Shown in pieces: positions 23,903-30,851 of a DNA stretch of 30,851 nt (position 1 is the first letter of the stretch; every line of letters starts with the position of its first letter). Both the position numbers and the translations under genes were made by a program. Under the pieces are notes generated by a model. It saw only the letters and a list, made by a program, of their open reading frames with translations. It ran no database searches and was not told where the DNA came from. Source of the DNA: DATARH01 sp050246595 (GTDB lineage Bacteria > Pseudomonadota > Alphaproteobacteria > ATCC43930 > CGMCC-115725). The stretch covers positions 1 through 30,851 of the forward strand of contig JBFWVT010000057.1 in assembly GCA_050246595.1 (NCBI GenBank), in the 5' to 3' direction.

Positions 23903-26144
23903 TCGATACGGCCTTCGGGGTAAGATGGCGGTGCTGCAAATGCCACAGACCGGAATAGATATCGCAGCGTTCCAGCAGCTCCTGATGCGTGCCGCTGTCG
24001 TATACGGCGCCGCCTTCGAGCACGAGAATCTTGTCAGCGTTCACCAGGGACGAGAGCCGATGCGAGATCACGATCAGCGTGCGGCCTTGCGCAATCCGCG
24101 TCAGGTTGGCGTTGACGATTGCCTCGCTGTCGGCATCCAGCGCACTTGTCGCCTCATCCAGCATCAGGATGCGCGGATCCCCCATCAACGCGCGCGCAAT
24201 GGCCAGCCGCTGGCGCTGTCCGCCGGACAGGTTGGTCGATCCCTCTTGAATGAAGGTCTCGTACCCGGCGGGAAGACGTTCGATGAACTCCTCGGCGCCG
24301 GCAAGCCGGGCCGCCCGCACGATCTCCTCGAATTTGGCATAGGGTTTGGCGGCGGCAATCGTCTCGCGGATGGTTCCGCGGAACAGAAAGTTGTCCTGCA
24401 GCACGACGCCGATGCTGGAGCGCAGATGATCGATGTCGTATTCGCGCAGGTCGTTGCCGTCGATCTTTATCAGACCATGATACTCGCTGTGCAGTCCCTG
24501 CAACAGCCGGGTCACGGTTGTTTTCCCCGATCCGCTGCGCCCGACGATCCCGAATACGCTGCCCTCGGAGATCGTGAACGACACCCGGTCGAGCGCCGGC
24601 GACACGGCACCCGGATAACGGAAGGTCACGTCGTTGAACTCGATCCGACCGGTGATCGGGGTGCGTATGCCGTGCCCCGAGCGGCCGGCTTCCGGCGGTC
24701 TGTTGACGATCGCAGCGCATTTCGCAATCGCGCGGCGGGCCTCGTCGATTTGCACGATCGATTGCGCCGCCTGCAGGATCGGCTTGGCAACCCTCTGCGA
24801 CATCAGCATAAACGCGAAAATTGCGCCGACATAGACCGGGTCTTGGGTGGTTAACGCCAGGTACACCGCGACCGCGACGATGCCGGTCTGCATCGCCATT
24901 TCGAGCGGGTGCATCATGGTTTGAATCCAGTTCGTCGTGAGCCCCTCGTCGAACCGGCGCTCGGCCACCTTCGCAAGCCGCACGTCAAACTGATGCCGTT
25001 GCTGCGCGTCCAGGGCCAGCGACTTGACTGTCCGCATGCCATGTACCGCCTCGACCAGGATCGTCCCTCGCTCCACTTCGGCCTGCATCGCCGCCCCGAC
25101 TTTGCGCCGGACCGTCGGCAGACGGATGACGACAATCAGACACATCAGCAAACAGAGGGCCAGAACGACCGCAGTCATAATCGTGCTGATCAAAAACATG
25201 ATCGGCAGAAACACGATCAGGACAAAGGAATCGAGTACGGTTCCAAATAGCTGGTTCGTCAAGAATGCGCGCACTTTGTAGATCTCGTACATGTCGTGCA
25301 CGATCTCGCCGGTCGGCGTGCGCTCGAAAAAATCGATCGGAAGATTGAGCAGCCGATCGAACATATGGCTCCAGATCTTGACGTCGGCCCGGGTCGTCAA
25401 AAACAATACCATCTGGCGGCGGAGATGACCGAACGCGGTGTCAAACAGCACCAGGACCGCGAACGCGACGCAGATCGTCGTAAAGGTGCTGATGCTGCCG
25501 TAATACAGCACCCGATCGATCATAATCCGCCAGAACGCGATCGGCGTGAGCGCCAAGACAGCGAGCAAAATCGCGCAAATCGTAAGATCACGGGTCATCC
25601 GCCGATCGCGCAGCAGCTGGCCGATAATCCAACCCATGCCGAACGGGCGGTCCTCGTCGCGCAAGCGGTGATCGCGCTTGATCAGAACGACCTCGCCATC
25701 CCAAGCGGCCGTGAAGCGCGCCTCGTCGAGCGTCAGCGGCGCATCCTCGTCCCCGCTGGGATCAAGCAGCACGACAACATCGGGCTCGCCGCCGCGCCCG
25801 GCTCTGGCATCGAGCAAGACCATCGCCGAGCCATTGCGCAATATCGCAATGGCCGGCAGCGCCGTTCCCATCCTGAACAGATCCGGCCAGCGCAGGCGCA
25901 CCGAGCGGCCACGCATTCCCGCTTTGCGGGCGATGCGCAGCATCTGCGGAACCGTGATTTCCGGTGATTTCAACTGGTGGTCGCGCAGCACCTGCTCGCG
26001 CGACAGGTGGACCCCGCGATGCCGCGCCGCAATGACAAAGGCATCGAGCAACAGGGAGGCTGCGTTGTTGCCGCCTTCGAGCTGGCGGGTGACGGTCGAT
26101 TGTTCACTCAGCGCCAAGCTCACGGCACCACCACACTTGCTCAA
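23865..26144 (-). CDS. Type I secretion ABC transporter with C39-like (non-peptidase) N-terminal domain
   Basis: A 759-residue HlyB-type half transporter. Residues about 28-160 form a C39-like domain. The catalytic Cys (expected near 35) is not there, the run being LLLDAFVIAARHRG, and the His position reads NGSAMVLLD, so it cannot cleave leaders and probably only binds substrate. Membrane helices lie about 187-208, 222-238, 302-322, 324-341, 412-432 and 437-450. The ATPase domain is complete: Walker A GRSGSGKT (535-542), Q583, signature LSGGQ (639-643), Walker B ILMLDEA (659-665) and His695. The start is unclear; TTG 26144 or GTG 26123 are possible and neither has a good ribosome site. First gene of the three-gene operon. 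Confidence 0.94.
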   Translation of the reverse strand: MSKCGGAVSLALSEQSTVTRQLEGGNNAASLLLDAFVIAARHRGVHLSREQVLRDHQLKSPEITVPQMLRIARKAGMRGRSVRLRWPDLFRMGTALPAIAILRNGSAMVLLDARAGRGGEPDVVVLLDPSGDEDAPLTLDEARFTAAWDGEVVLIKRDHRLRDEDRPFGMGWIIGQLLRDRRMTRDLTICAILLAVLALTPIAFWRIMIDRVLYYGSISTFTTICVAFAVLVLFDTAFGHLRRQMVLFLTTRADVKIWSHMFDRLLNLPIDFFERTPTGEIVHDMYEIYKVRAFLTNQLFGTVLDSFVLIVFLPIMFLISTIMTAVVLALCLLMCLIVVIRLPTVRRKVGAAMQAEVERGTILVEAVHGMRTVKSLALDAQQRHQFDVRLAKVAERRFDEGLTTNWIQTMMHPLEMAMQTGIVAVAVYLALTTQDPVYVGAIFAFMLMSQRVAKPILQAAQSIVQIDEARRAIAKCAAIVNRPPEAGRSGHGIRTPITGRIEFNDVTFRYPGAVSPALDRVSFTISEGSVFGIVGRSGSGKTTVTRLLQGLHSEYHGLIKIDGNDLREYDIDHLRSSIGVVLQDNFLFRGTIRETIAAAKPYAKFEEIVRAARLAGAEEFIERLPAGYETFIQEGSTNLSGGQRQRLAIARALMGDPRILMLDEATSALDADSEAIVNANLTRIAQGRTLIVISHRLSSLVNADKILVLEGGAVYDSGTHQELLERCDIYSGLWHLQHRHLTPKAVSNEIIPLRPTAAE

Positions 26145-26717
26145 TCACAACAACGGGACCAGCCCCCCAGGCCGGGTCAGAAAACGCCATTCGATGCAAC
26201 CGATGCCGCGCGATACGCGGCCGAACCGCGATCAGGCGGTTTGCGTACAAAGCGGATCGACATACCGGGTCGCGCAGGCGCACCGAGCGTCGTTCCAGCT
26301 ACGAATACGTGTCCACGGAGGAAACGGTCCTCAGTCTGTCCCTGCGCGGCAGGCCCGCCCAGCACCCAGGCTTGTAGCGATTCTGCCTTAAGATGACGTT
26401 AATGCCGCGATCACCCTTCGAGCGGCACAGACCATACAACATTTCTGCGAGCCTGTCGTGCGTAAATTGTATCAATTGTGTCGCAACAAGCCGGTGAACC
26501 AGTCACCGCCATTTTTGGAGGTCGTCAGCTCGAACTTCAATCCGCCGGCGCCGAGGCCGGGCGATGTGGAGGAACGGTTTTCGGGATCGGTCGCAGCGCG
26601 CGCGCGTTGTCGCATTACGCGCACGGAAACCGACAGTCGTTTCACCCGACGGCTGCTTACCCGCGATCGTGTTCGAGGCGCGATGTTGACGTCGGCGCGT
26701 GCTTGCCCCTTTGCTGA
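26145..26717. other. Upstream region of the secretion operon, about 570 bases without a clear gene
   Basis: The gap between the thiamine-diphosphate enzyme (3' end) and the ABC transporter (5' end) is more AT-rich in the middle. A dyad AATTG-TAT-CAATT lies at 26465-26477, and the same stretch on the minus strand gives TACAAT, a fair -10 box without a good -35. A 62-codon frame on the minus strand (26177-26365) ends 33 bases before the transporter but has no ribosome site and no Gly-Gly leader. I see no tRNA or IS in it. Confidence 0.5.
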
Positions 26718-28469
26718 CTACCGCCGGCGCGGACTGGCCTCGCTGGCGAGCGGCGAGGTTATGTCCGCGAACGAGACGGCCAGCGAGGTGCGCACGTCGA
26801 GCACGGTCGGAACGCGAGCGCCGAGGGCTTCCTGAAGCGCCGGGCCGAGCGCCGCCGGGTCCTCGACCCGCTGACCGCGACAGCCCATCGAGCGCGCGAT
26901 CGCCGCGTGATCGAAATCGTTGAACTCGGCGGCAAACGGTCCGGAACCGTGCAGCACCCAGCCGAGCGCGCGGTTGTTGAACACCACGACGACGATCGGG
27001 ATGTCGTGTTCGATCGCGGTCATCAGCCCGTTCATCGTCATCGCGAACCCGCCGTCGCCGCAGACCGCGACAACGGGACGGTCGGGATGCACGAGTTTGG
27101 CCGCCAGCGCCGCCGGGATGCCGAACCCCATCGGCCCGGAGCCGGCCGCCTGCAGAAACCCGCCCGGCGCCTTGGTCTGATAGAAATGCGTCATCAGGAT
27201 GCGGTTTTCGCCGGCGTCGCAGGTGACGATCCCGTTTTCCGGCAGGTTGCGCATCAACTCGCCGATCACCCGCTGCGGCAGGATCGGCTTGTCGTCGGCG
27301 CTGTAGGCTGGCGCGTTGAAGAAGCCGTGATTCTCGCGGTGCCGCGCGACAAGCCGCGTCGCCGCCTCGCGCCGATTCATCGATGCCCCGGCCGAACGCG
27401 ACCGCACCGCATCGCACAACTCGCCCAGGATCTGCGCCGCGTCGCCGAGCACGACAGTCTCGGCCGGGAAATTCCACGAGGCATGCCGCGGCTCGATATC
27501 GATCTGGACAAAAATCTGCCGCGTCGGGTCGAGCAGTTTCGTGTTCTCCCAGGCGGTGTCGCTCGGGCTGAGTTTCGAGCCGACGACAAAGACCAGATCG
27601 GCCTCGCCGAGGCAGGCATTCGCCGCCGCCGTGCCGAACGTGCCGAACACCCCCAAGGCCAGCGGATGGGTCTCGGCGAAACAGCCTTTCCCCGCCGCGG
27701 TTGTCGCGACCGGCATCCCGGCGGTTTCGGCGAGTTCGCGCAACTGGTTATACGCTTGCGCGATGCGCACGCCGTTGCCGGCGACGATCACCGGGCGCTC
27801 GGCGGCAAGGATACGCTCGGCGGCGGCCGCAATCTGCGCCGGATCGGCCGGCGGCGGCGCCGGCGGCAGATAGTAGCGGGTCGGGTACAGCACCGGCTGT
27901 GAATCCGGCGCCACCGAGCCGGCCAGCGCGTCGTGGCCGAACAGCACCGCGACCGGACCGGGCTGACCGGCCATCGCGTGCTTGATCGCGAGCTGCATCG
28001 CCTGCACCGCGGCGACCGGCTCCTGCGCCTGCATCACCTGTTTCGTCACGCCGCCAAAGGCGCGGCGCGCGTCCCAGCTGCCGTAATCGCCGGTCGCCTG
28101 CTGATACGGCGCGTGCAACGTAAAGCGCGGCGCATCGCTGAAATCGGTCAGCAGCAGCATCGGCGAGCCGGACAGAAAGGCTTCCAGCGTGCCGATCAGC
28201 CCGTTGCCGAGCACCCACGGCCCCTGCCCGATCATGACGCCCGGCCGCCGCGTCAATCTTCCGTAGACCTCGGCCATCACGCCGGCCAGCGATTCCTCGC
28301 GCACCGTCACCATGCGCACCTGGTTCTGGACCTGCGCGAGACCCTGGATGATGCGCCCGGTATGGCCGCCGGAAATGCCGAAGACGTACTCGATCCCGGC
28401 CTCCGCAAGGACGCGCGCCACCAGCACCCGCGCCGGGACCTCCTCGCTCAGCATCCGTTCGATCGCCAT
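26718..28469 (-). CDS. Thiamine-diphosphate-dependent enzyme, acetolactate-synthase-like
   Basis: A 583-residue enzyme with the three domains of the POX/ALS family. The N-terminal Pyr domain has GIEYVFGISGGHTG and VREESLAGVMAEVYG, in which Glu59 fits the catalytic cofactor-activating Glu. The middle domain begins near VIVAGNGVRIA. The C-terminal PP domain has the ThDP-Mg motif CGDGGFAMTMNGLMTAIEHD followed by IPIVVVVFNN. The usual RHEQ motif at the active Glu is REES, and the sequence does not match true acetolactate synthase closely, so the substrate is open (2-keto acid decarboxylation, ligation or oxalyl/sulfo compounds). ATG 28469 follows a very strong GGAGGAGGG site. The gene stands alone between Mut7-C and the secretion operon. 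Confidence 0.88.
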   Translation of the reverse strand: MAIERMLSEEVPARVLVARVLAEAGIEYVFGISGGHTGRIIQGLAQVQNQVRMVTVREESLAGVMAEVYGRLTRRPGVMIGQGPWVLGNGLIGTLEAFLSGSPMLLLTDFSDAPRFTLHAPYQQATGDYGSWDARRAFGGVTKQVMQAQEPVAAVQAMQLAIKHAMAGQPGPVAVLFGHDALAGSVAPDSQPVLYPTRYYLPPAPPPADPAQIAAAAERILAAERPVIVAGNGVRIAQAYNQLRELAETAGMPVATTAAGKGCFAETHPLALGVFGTFGTAAANACLGEADLVFVVGSKLSPSDTAWENTKLLDPTRQIFVQIDIEPRHASWNFPAETVVLGDAAQILGELCDAVRSRSAGASMNRREAATRLVARHRENHGFFNAPAYSADDKPILPQRVIGELMRNLPENGIVTCDAGENRILMTHFYQTKAPGGFLQAAGSGPMGFGIPAALAAKLVHPDRPVVAVCGDGGFAMTMNGLMTAIEHDIPIVVVVFNNRALGWVLHGSGPFAAEFNDFDHAAIARSMGCRGQRVEDPAALGPALQEALGARVPTVLDVRTSLAVSFADITSPLASEASPRRR

Positions 28470-28541
28470 CGGCACCCTCCTCCGCTGCGCCGCCAGCTTG
28501 CCCTTGCCGGAACCGGAGCACAACCCGGTTCAAGCGACCCC

Positions 28542-28997
28542 TCACCGCGTCCAGGCCGCAAGGCGTTCCCGCATGCGCCGCACGTGACCGCCGGGCCAGT
28601 AGAGCCGGAAGCAGACCGGGCAGCGCAGCACCGGGCCACCTGCCTGGCGCGACCGCGGCGGCACCTCGGCTACCGCCTCGGGCGGCGCGGTTTCGAGTAC
28701 CGTATTGTCGATGACACAACGGGTGAACGGCGCGCGCCGCCAGTCTATGCTGAGCGAGGCGGCCAGCGCCCGCGCCTGCTCGTCAATCGCATCCCCGGCC
28801 AGGAGCAGCACCGGGACGGATGCCTCGGCGCGCGCCACCAGAAGGCGGTCGCGGGTCAGCAGCACGCGGTTCTCGGCGGCGCAGCGCGCGATCAGCGCCC
28901 TGTCCTCCGCCCCGCCCTCGGCGATCGCGGTGTCATAGCCGGCCGCGCGCAGCCAGCGGCCGAGCCGCAAAAGCATCTCGTCGCACATCAACCGCAC
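28542..28997 (-). CDS. Mut7-C RNase-domain (DUF82) protein
   Basis: A 151-residue protein of the Mut7-C family: a PIN-like nuclease fold plus a small zinc ribbon. MCDEMLLRLGRWLRAAGYDT at the start and VLLTRDRLLV carry the conserved Asp residues. The ribbon has RCPVCFRLYWPGGH (Cys126 and Cys129), but the first pair, normally RCxxCN, reads FTRCVIDNTVLE, so Asp97 stands in place of the second Cys. Family members are thought to be RNases; function in bacteria is not established. The start is GTG 28997 or ATG 28988. It lies 72 bases upstream of the thiamine-diphosphate enzyme, same strand. Confidence 0.88.
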   Translation of the reverse strand: MRLMCDEMLLRLGRWLRAAGYDTAIAEGGAEDRALIARCAAENRVLLTRDRLLVARAEASVPVLLLAGDAIDEQARALAASLSIDWRRAPFTRCVIDNTVLETAPPEAVAEVPPRSRQAGGPVLRCPVCFRLYWPGGHVRRMRERLAAWTR

Positions 28998-29072
28998 TGC
29001 CGCACCCTCTGGCGGCCCGCGAGGCTTTCGACAGAGCGCGGCGGTAAGGCAGGGTAAAATATCCCGGAAATC

Positions 29073-29149
29073 TGGTCGGAGTGAGAGGATTTGAACCTCC
29101 GGCCCCTGCCTCCCGAAAGCAGTGCTCTACCAGGCTGAGCTACACTCCG
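29073..29149 (-). tRNA. tRNA-Pro, anticodon CGG
   Basis: The reverse complement forms a full 77-nt tRNA: acceptor stem CGGAGTG/CACTCCG, discriminator A, encoded CCA, D-arm AGCTCAGCCTGGTAGAGC, and anticodon loop TTCGGGA giving CGG, which reads CCG. The C1-G72 pair and A73 are the bacterial proline identity marks. T loop is TTCAAAT. Confidence 0.95.
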
Positions 29150-29539
29150 CCGACCGGCGGCAGTATATAGGCGAGCGGCTGTCGCGGCGCAACGGCAGAT
29201 CGCGCCCAGATCGGCGGCGAGTGCTTGACCCGTGCCTACCCCGATCGGATTGCGGCTGGTTTTCCCACCCGGCGGAGCCTCACCCATTGCTCCGTCCATC
29301 GCCGCCCGGTCCGGCAGCAGCGGCTCCAGCTTTGTCCATGGGTCATCCGGCAGGGGTCACCCGTCGTCCCGAACGCGCCGGCGCGCCCTCTCCAACTCGT
29401 CCGTCGCGCCATGCCCGGACATGGCATGGCCACACTCCCGCCTACTGGGGCAGGTTCTAAGGGGCGACTTGGTGATGCCCCCTCATGACTGTCATTGCAG
29501 CTCGTGTTCAACATAGCATAGGGGGTTTGTATTGTCGGA
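29150..29539. other. Intergenic region of about 390 bases
   Basis: The gap between tRNA-Pro and ino1 holds a hairpin, GCCATGCC-CGGACAT-GGCATGGC (29408-29430), and the possible ino1 terminator. On the minus strand near 29300-29360 about 20 residues (PDDPWTKLEPLLPDRAA) faintly resemble the start of IS5-type transposases (DAQWAKLEPLLP). That is too short to call. No real gene is visible. Confidence 0.5.
29459..29483 (-). terminator. Weak candidate terminator of ino1
   Basis: AGGGGC (29460-29465) pairs with GCCCCCT (29477-29483), allowing one extra C, around an 11-base loop, about 55 bases past the ino1 stop. The U-run is missing. Confidence 0.25.
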
Positions 29540-30619
29540 TCAGCGTTCGGCGTCGCCGCGGATAAAAGCTTTGGTGCGGGCGAGGGCTTCGTAGTCGGTG
29601 AACTGCTCGGGCGGGCTTTTCATGTAGTAGCTCGACGGACCGATCAGCGCGCCGCCGATCTTACGGTCGAGAGCGAGCTTGGCGCAACGGATCGCGTCGA
29701 TGACAACCCCGGCCGAATTCGGCGAGTCCCAGACTTCGAGTTTTAGTTCAAGATTGAGCGGCACGTCGCCAAATGCCGTCCCCTCAAGCCGGATATAGCA
29801 CCATTTGCGGTCGCTGAGCCACGGGATGAAATCGCTGGGTCCGACATGCGCCTCGGCATCCGACAACTTCTCGTGCATCTGGCTGATGACCGAGTCGGTC
29901 TTCGAGCGCTTTTTCGATTGCAGCCGCTCGCGCTCGAGCATGTTCTGGAAATCGCTGTTGCCGCCGAAATTGAGCTGGTAGGTACGGTCGAGCCGCACGC
30001 CGCGATCGCGAAACAGATTGGCGAGCACGCGATGGACGATCGTCGCGCCAACCTGGCTCTTGATGTCGTCACCAATCAGCGGCAGCCCGCTGCGGTGAAA
30101 TTTCTCGCGCCACTCGGCATTCTTCGCGATGAACACGGGGATGCAATTGACAAAGGCACAGCCGGCGGCAAGCGCCTGCTCGGCATACCAGCGCGAGGCC
30201 GTTTCGGAGCCGACCGGCAGATACGAGACCAGCACCTCGGCCCCGCTGGTGCGCAGCGTCTGCGCGACATCATCGACCGGCGCCGGTGACTCGATGACGA
30301 CGTCGCGCAGATATTGTCCGATCCCGTCATAGGTCGGGCCGCGCCGGACCTCGATCCCGGTCGGCGGCACGGTCGCGAACCGCGCCGTGTTGTTGGGTGG
30401 CGCCAGAATTGCCTCGGCCAGATCGCGTCCCACCTTCTCCCGGGCAATGTCAAACGCGGCGACACATTCGACATCTCCGACGTGATAGCCGCCGAGATCG
30501 GGGTGCATCAGACCGGGGATCGGGGCCTCGCCGGTGGTGCCGCGGTAAAACTCGATACCCTGGATCAGCGATGAGGCGCAGTTTCCGACGCCGGCGATCG
30601 CCACCCTGATTTTTGCCAC
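29540..30619 (-). CDS. ino1: Inositol-3-phosphate synthase (bacterial type)
   Basis: The enzyme turns glucose 6-phosphate into myo-inositol 3-phosphate with bound NAD. The 359-residue length and sequence match the short bacterial/archaeal class. IAGVGNCASSLIQGIEFYRG is the NAD-binding start, followed by LGGYHVGDVECVAAFDI, EVLVSYLPVGSETASRWYAE, NCIPVFIAKNAEW, GDDIKSQVGATIVHR, LNFGGNSDFQNML and KSKTDSV-like SKKRSKTDSVISQM. These include the Lys and Asp residues that form the active site. The product feeds inositol lipids or compatible solutes. The GTG start at 30619 has a perfect AGGAGG site 6 bases upstream. The promoter region abuts an IS630 remnant or element on the upstream side. Confidence 0.95.
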   Translation of the reverse strand: MAKIRVAIAGVGNCASSLIQGIEFYRGTTGEAPIPGLMHPDLGGYHVGDVECVAAFDIAREKVGRDLAEAILAPPNNTARFATVPPTGIEVRRGPTYDGIGQYLRDVVIESPAPVDDVAQTLRTSGAEVLVSYLPVGSETASRWYAEQALAAGCAFVNCIPVFIAKNAEWREKFHRSGLPLIGDDIKSQVGATIVHRVLANLFRDRGVRLDRTYQLNFGGNSDFQNMLERERLQSKKRSKTDSVISQMHEKLSDAEAHVGPSDFIPWLSDRKWCYIRLEGTAFGDVPLNLELKLEVWDSPNSAGVVIDAIRCAKLALDRKIGGALIGPSSYYMKSPPEQFTDYEALARTKAFIRGDAER

Positions 30620-30724
30620 CGGGATTCCTCCTGATGCCGGTCGGAACGGTTTTACGCGAACAGCGCAGGAGGTACTTAGTTCAACCGATCGGCGTTAGCA
30701 CCCCCACATTAGAGCGTGATCGCA

Positions 30725-30851
30725 TCAGGTTGAAGCGTAGCCGGCATTGGCGAGGTAGTTTGCGCATTCCTGTGCGGAGAAATGATCGAGCAAGGAGCCG
30801 ATCTGGCGCCACGTGTCCTCGGTGGTGCGCGGATCGGCTTTGCGCAGCAGG
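30725..30851 (-). CDS. IS630-family transposase, 3' end only (runs off the window)
   Basis: The last 41 codons on the minus strand read LLRKADPRTTEDTWRQIGSL, then LDHFSAQECANYLANAGYAS and a final Thr before TGA at 30725-30727. The LxxF(T/S)xxECANYxxxxGY ending is characteristic of IS630-family transposases of the rhizobial type. The frame is intact as far as seen. The catalytic part and the other end of the element lie outside the window, so I cannot say if it is functional. The element's outer end should lie in the roughly 100 bases before ino1. Confidence 0.8.
   Translation of the reverse strand, partial: LLRKADPRTTEDTWRQIGSLLDHFSAQECANYLANAGYAST

Noticed and set aside
26177..26365. A 62-codon frame just upstream of the ABC transporter as a possible exported peptide
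   Set aside because: GTG start without ribosome site, no Gly-Gly leader, no hydrophobic or Cys pattern, and composition like non-coding GC-rich sequence. Kept only as a remark on the region.
26500..26560. tRNA-like stretch (GGTCGTCAGCTCGAACTTCAATCC) in the operon upstream region
   Set aside because: It resembles a T-arm only loosely; no acceptor or anticodon stem can be formed.
29300..29360. About 17 residues on the minus strand resembling the start of IS5-type transposases (PWTKLEPLLPDR)
   Set aside because: Too short, preceded by a stop, and no further homology follows. Chance similarity in GC-rich DNA is possible.

Overview
The window is about 30.9 kb of high-GC DNA with the gene content and gene order of an alphaproteobacterial chromosome. 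The order gpmI, EnvC-like factor, ctpA, rppH, the bacterial-type TatB/TatC pair, the FemAB-like (DUF482) protein and the many short palindromic repeats of rhizobial or rhodospirillal style all fit this class. I cannot name a genus from sequence alone. There is no phage, plasmid or CRISPR module. Most of the window is ordinary, densely packed chromosomal coding DNA, and most genes are on the minus strand.

Layout. 1-2040 is a graveyard of mobile DNA: an IS3-family transposase remnant with a recognisable terminal repeat, an adjoining IS66 tnpA/tnpB remnant, two palindromic repeats each preceded by the same 25-bp sequence, and a recombinase C-terminal scrap. This ends at a tRNA-Gln(CTG). 2346-5451 holds an RlmI-type rRNA methyltransferase converging on a FemAB-like protein and a RidA-family protein. 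5641-7000 holds tatC and tatB without an adjacent tatA, plus a 13-bp tandem repeat. 7270-9878 carries a carboxymuconolactone-decarboxylase-like protein, a nitroreductase and a divergent CaiB-type CoA transferase. 10077-12788 has a Tat-signal lactonase of the 6-phosphogluconolactonase fold converging on an M20 peptidase.

12875-17847 is the tight block gpmI > EnvC-like LytM factor > ctpA > rppH, all read on the minus strand, with overlapping ends among the first three genes. It joins a glycolytic enzyme to envelope remodelling and mRNA 5'-end processing. 17916-20196 holds a DUF445 membrane protein and a D-2-hydroxyacid dehydrogenase.

20515-26144 is the most interesting locus: three genes with overlapping ends encode a type I secretion ABC transporter with a catalytically dead C39-like domain, a HlyD-type periplasmic adaptor, and a 672-residue protein made almost wholly of about 16 Sel1 repeats. 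No RTX cargo, Gly-Gly leader peptide or TolC gene is visible beside it, so either the Sel1 protein is the cargo or it is a dedicated partner of the exporter.

26718-30851 has a thiamine-diphosphate enzyme of unassigned substrate, a Mut7-C protein with one zinc-ligand position changed, tRNA-Pro(CGG), a bacterial myo-inositol-phosphate synthase, and the 3' end of an IS630-family transposase that runs off the window.
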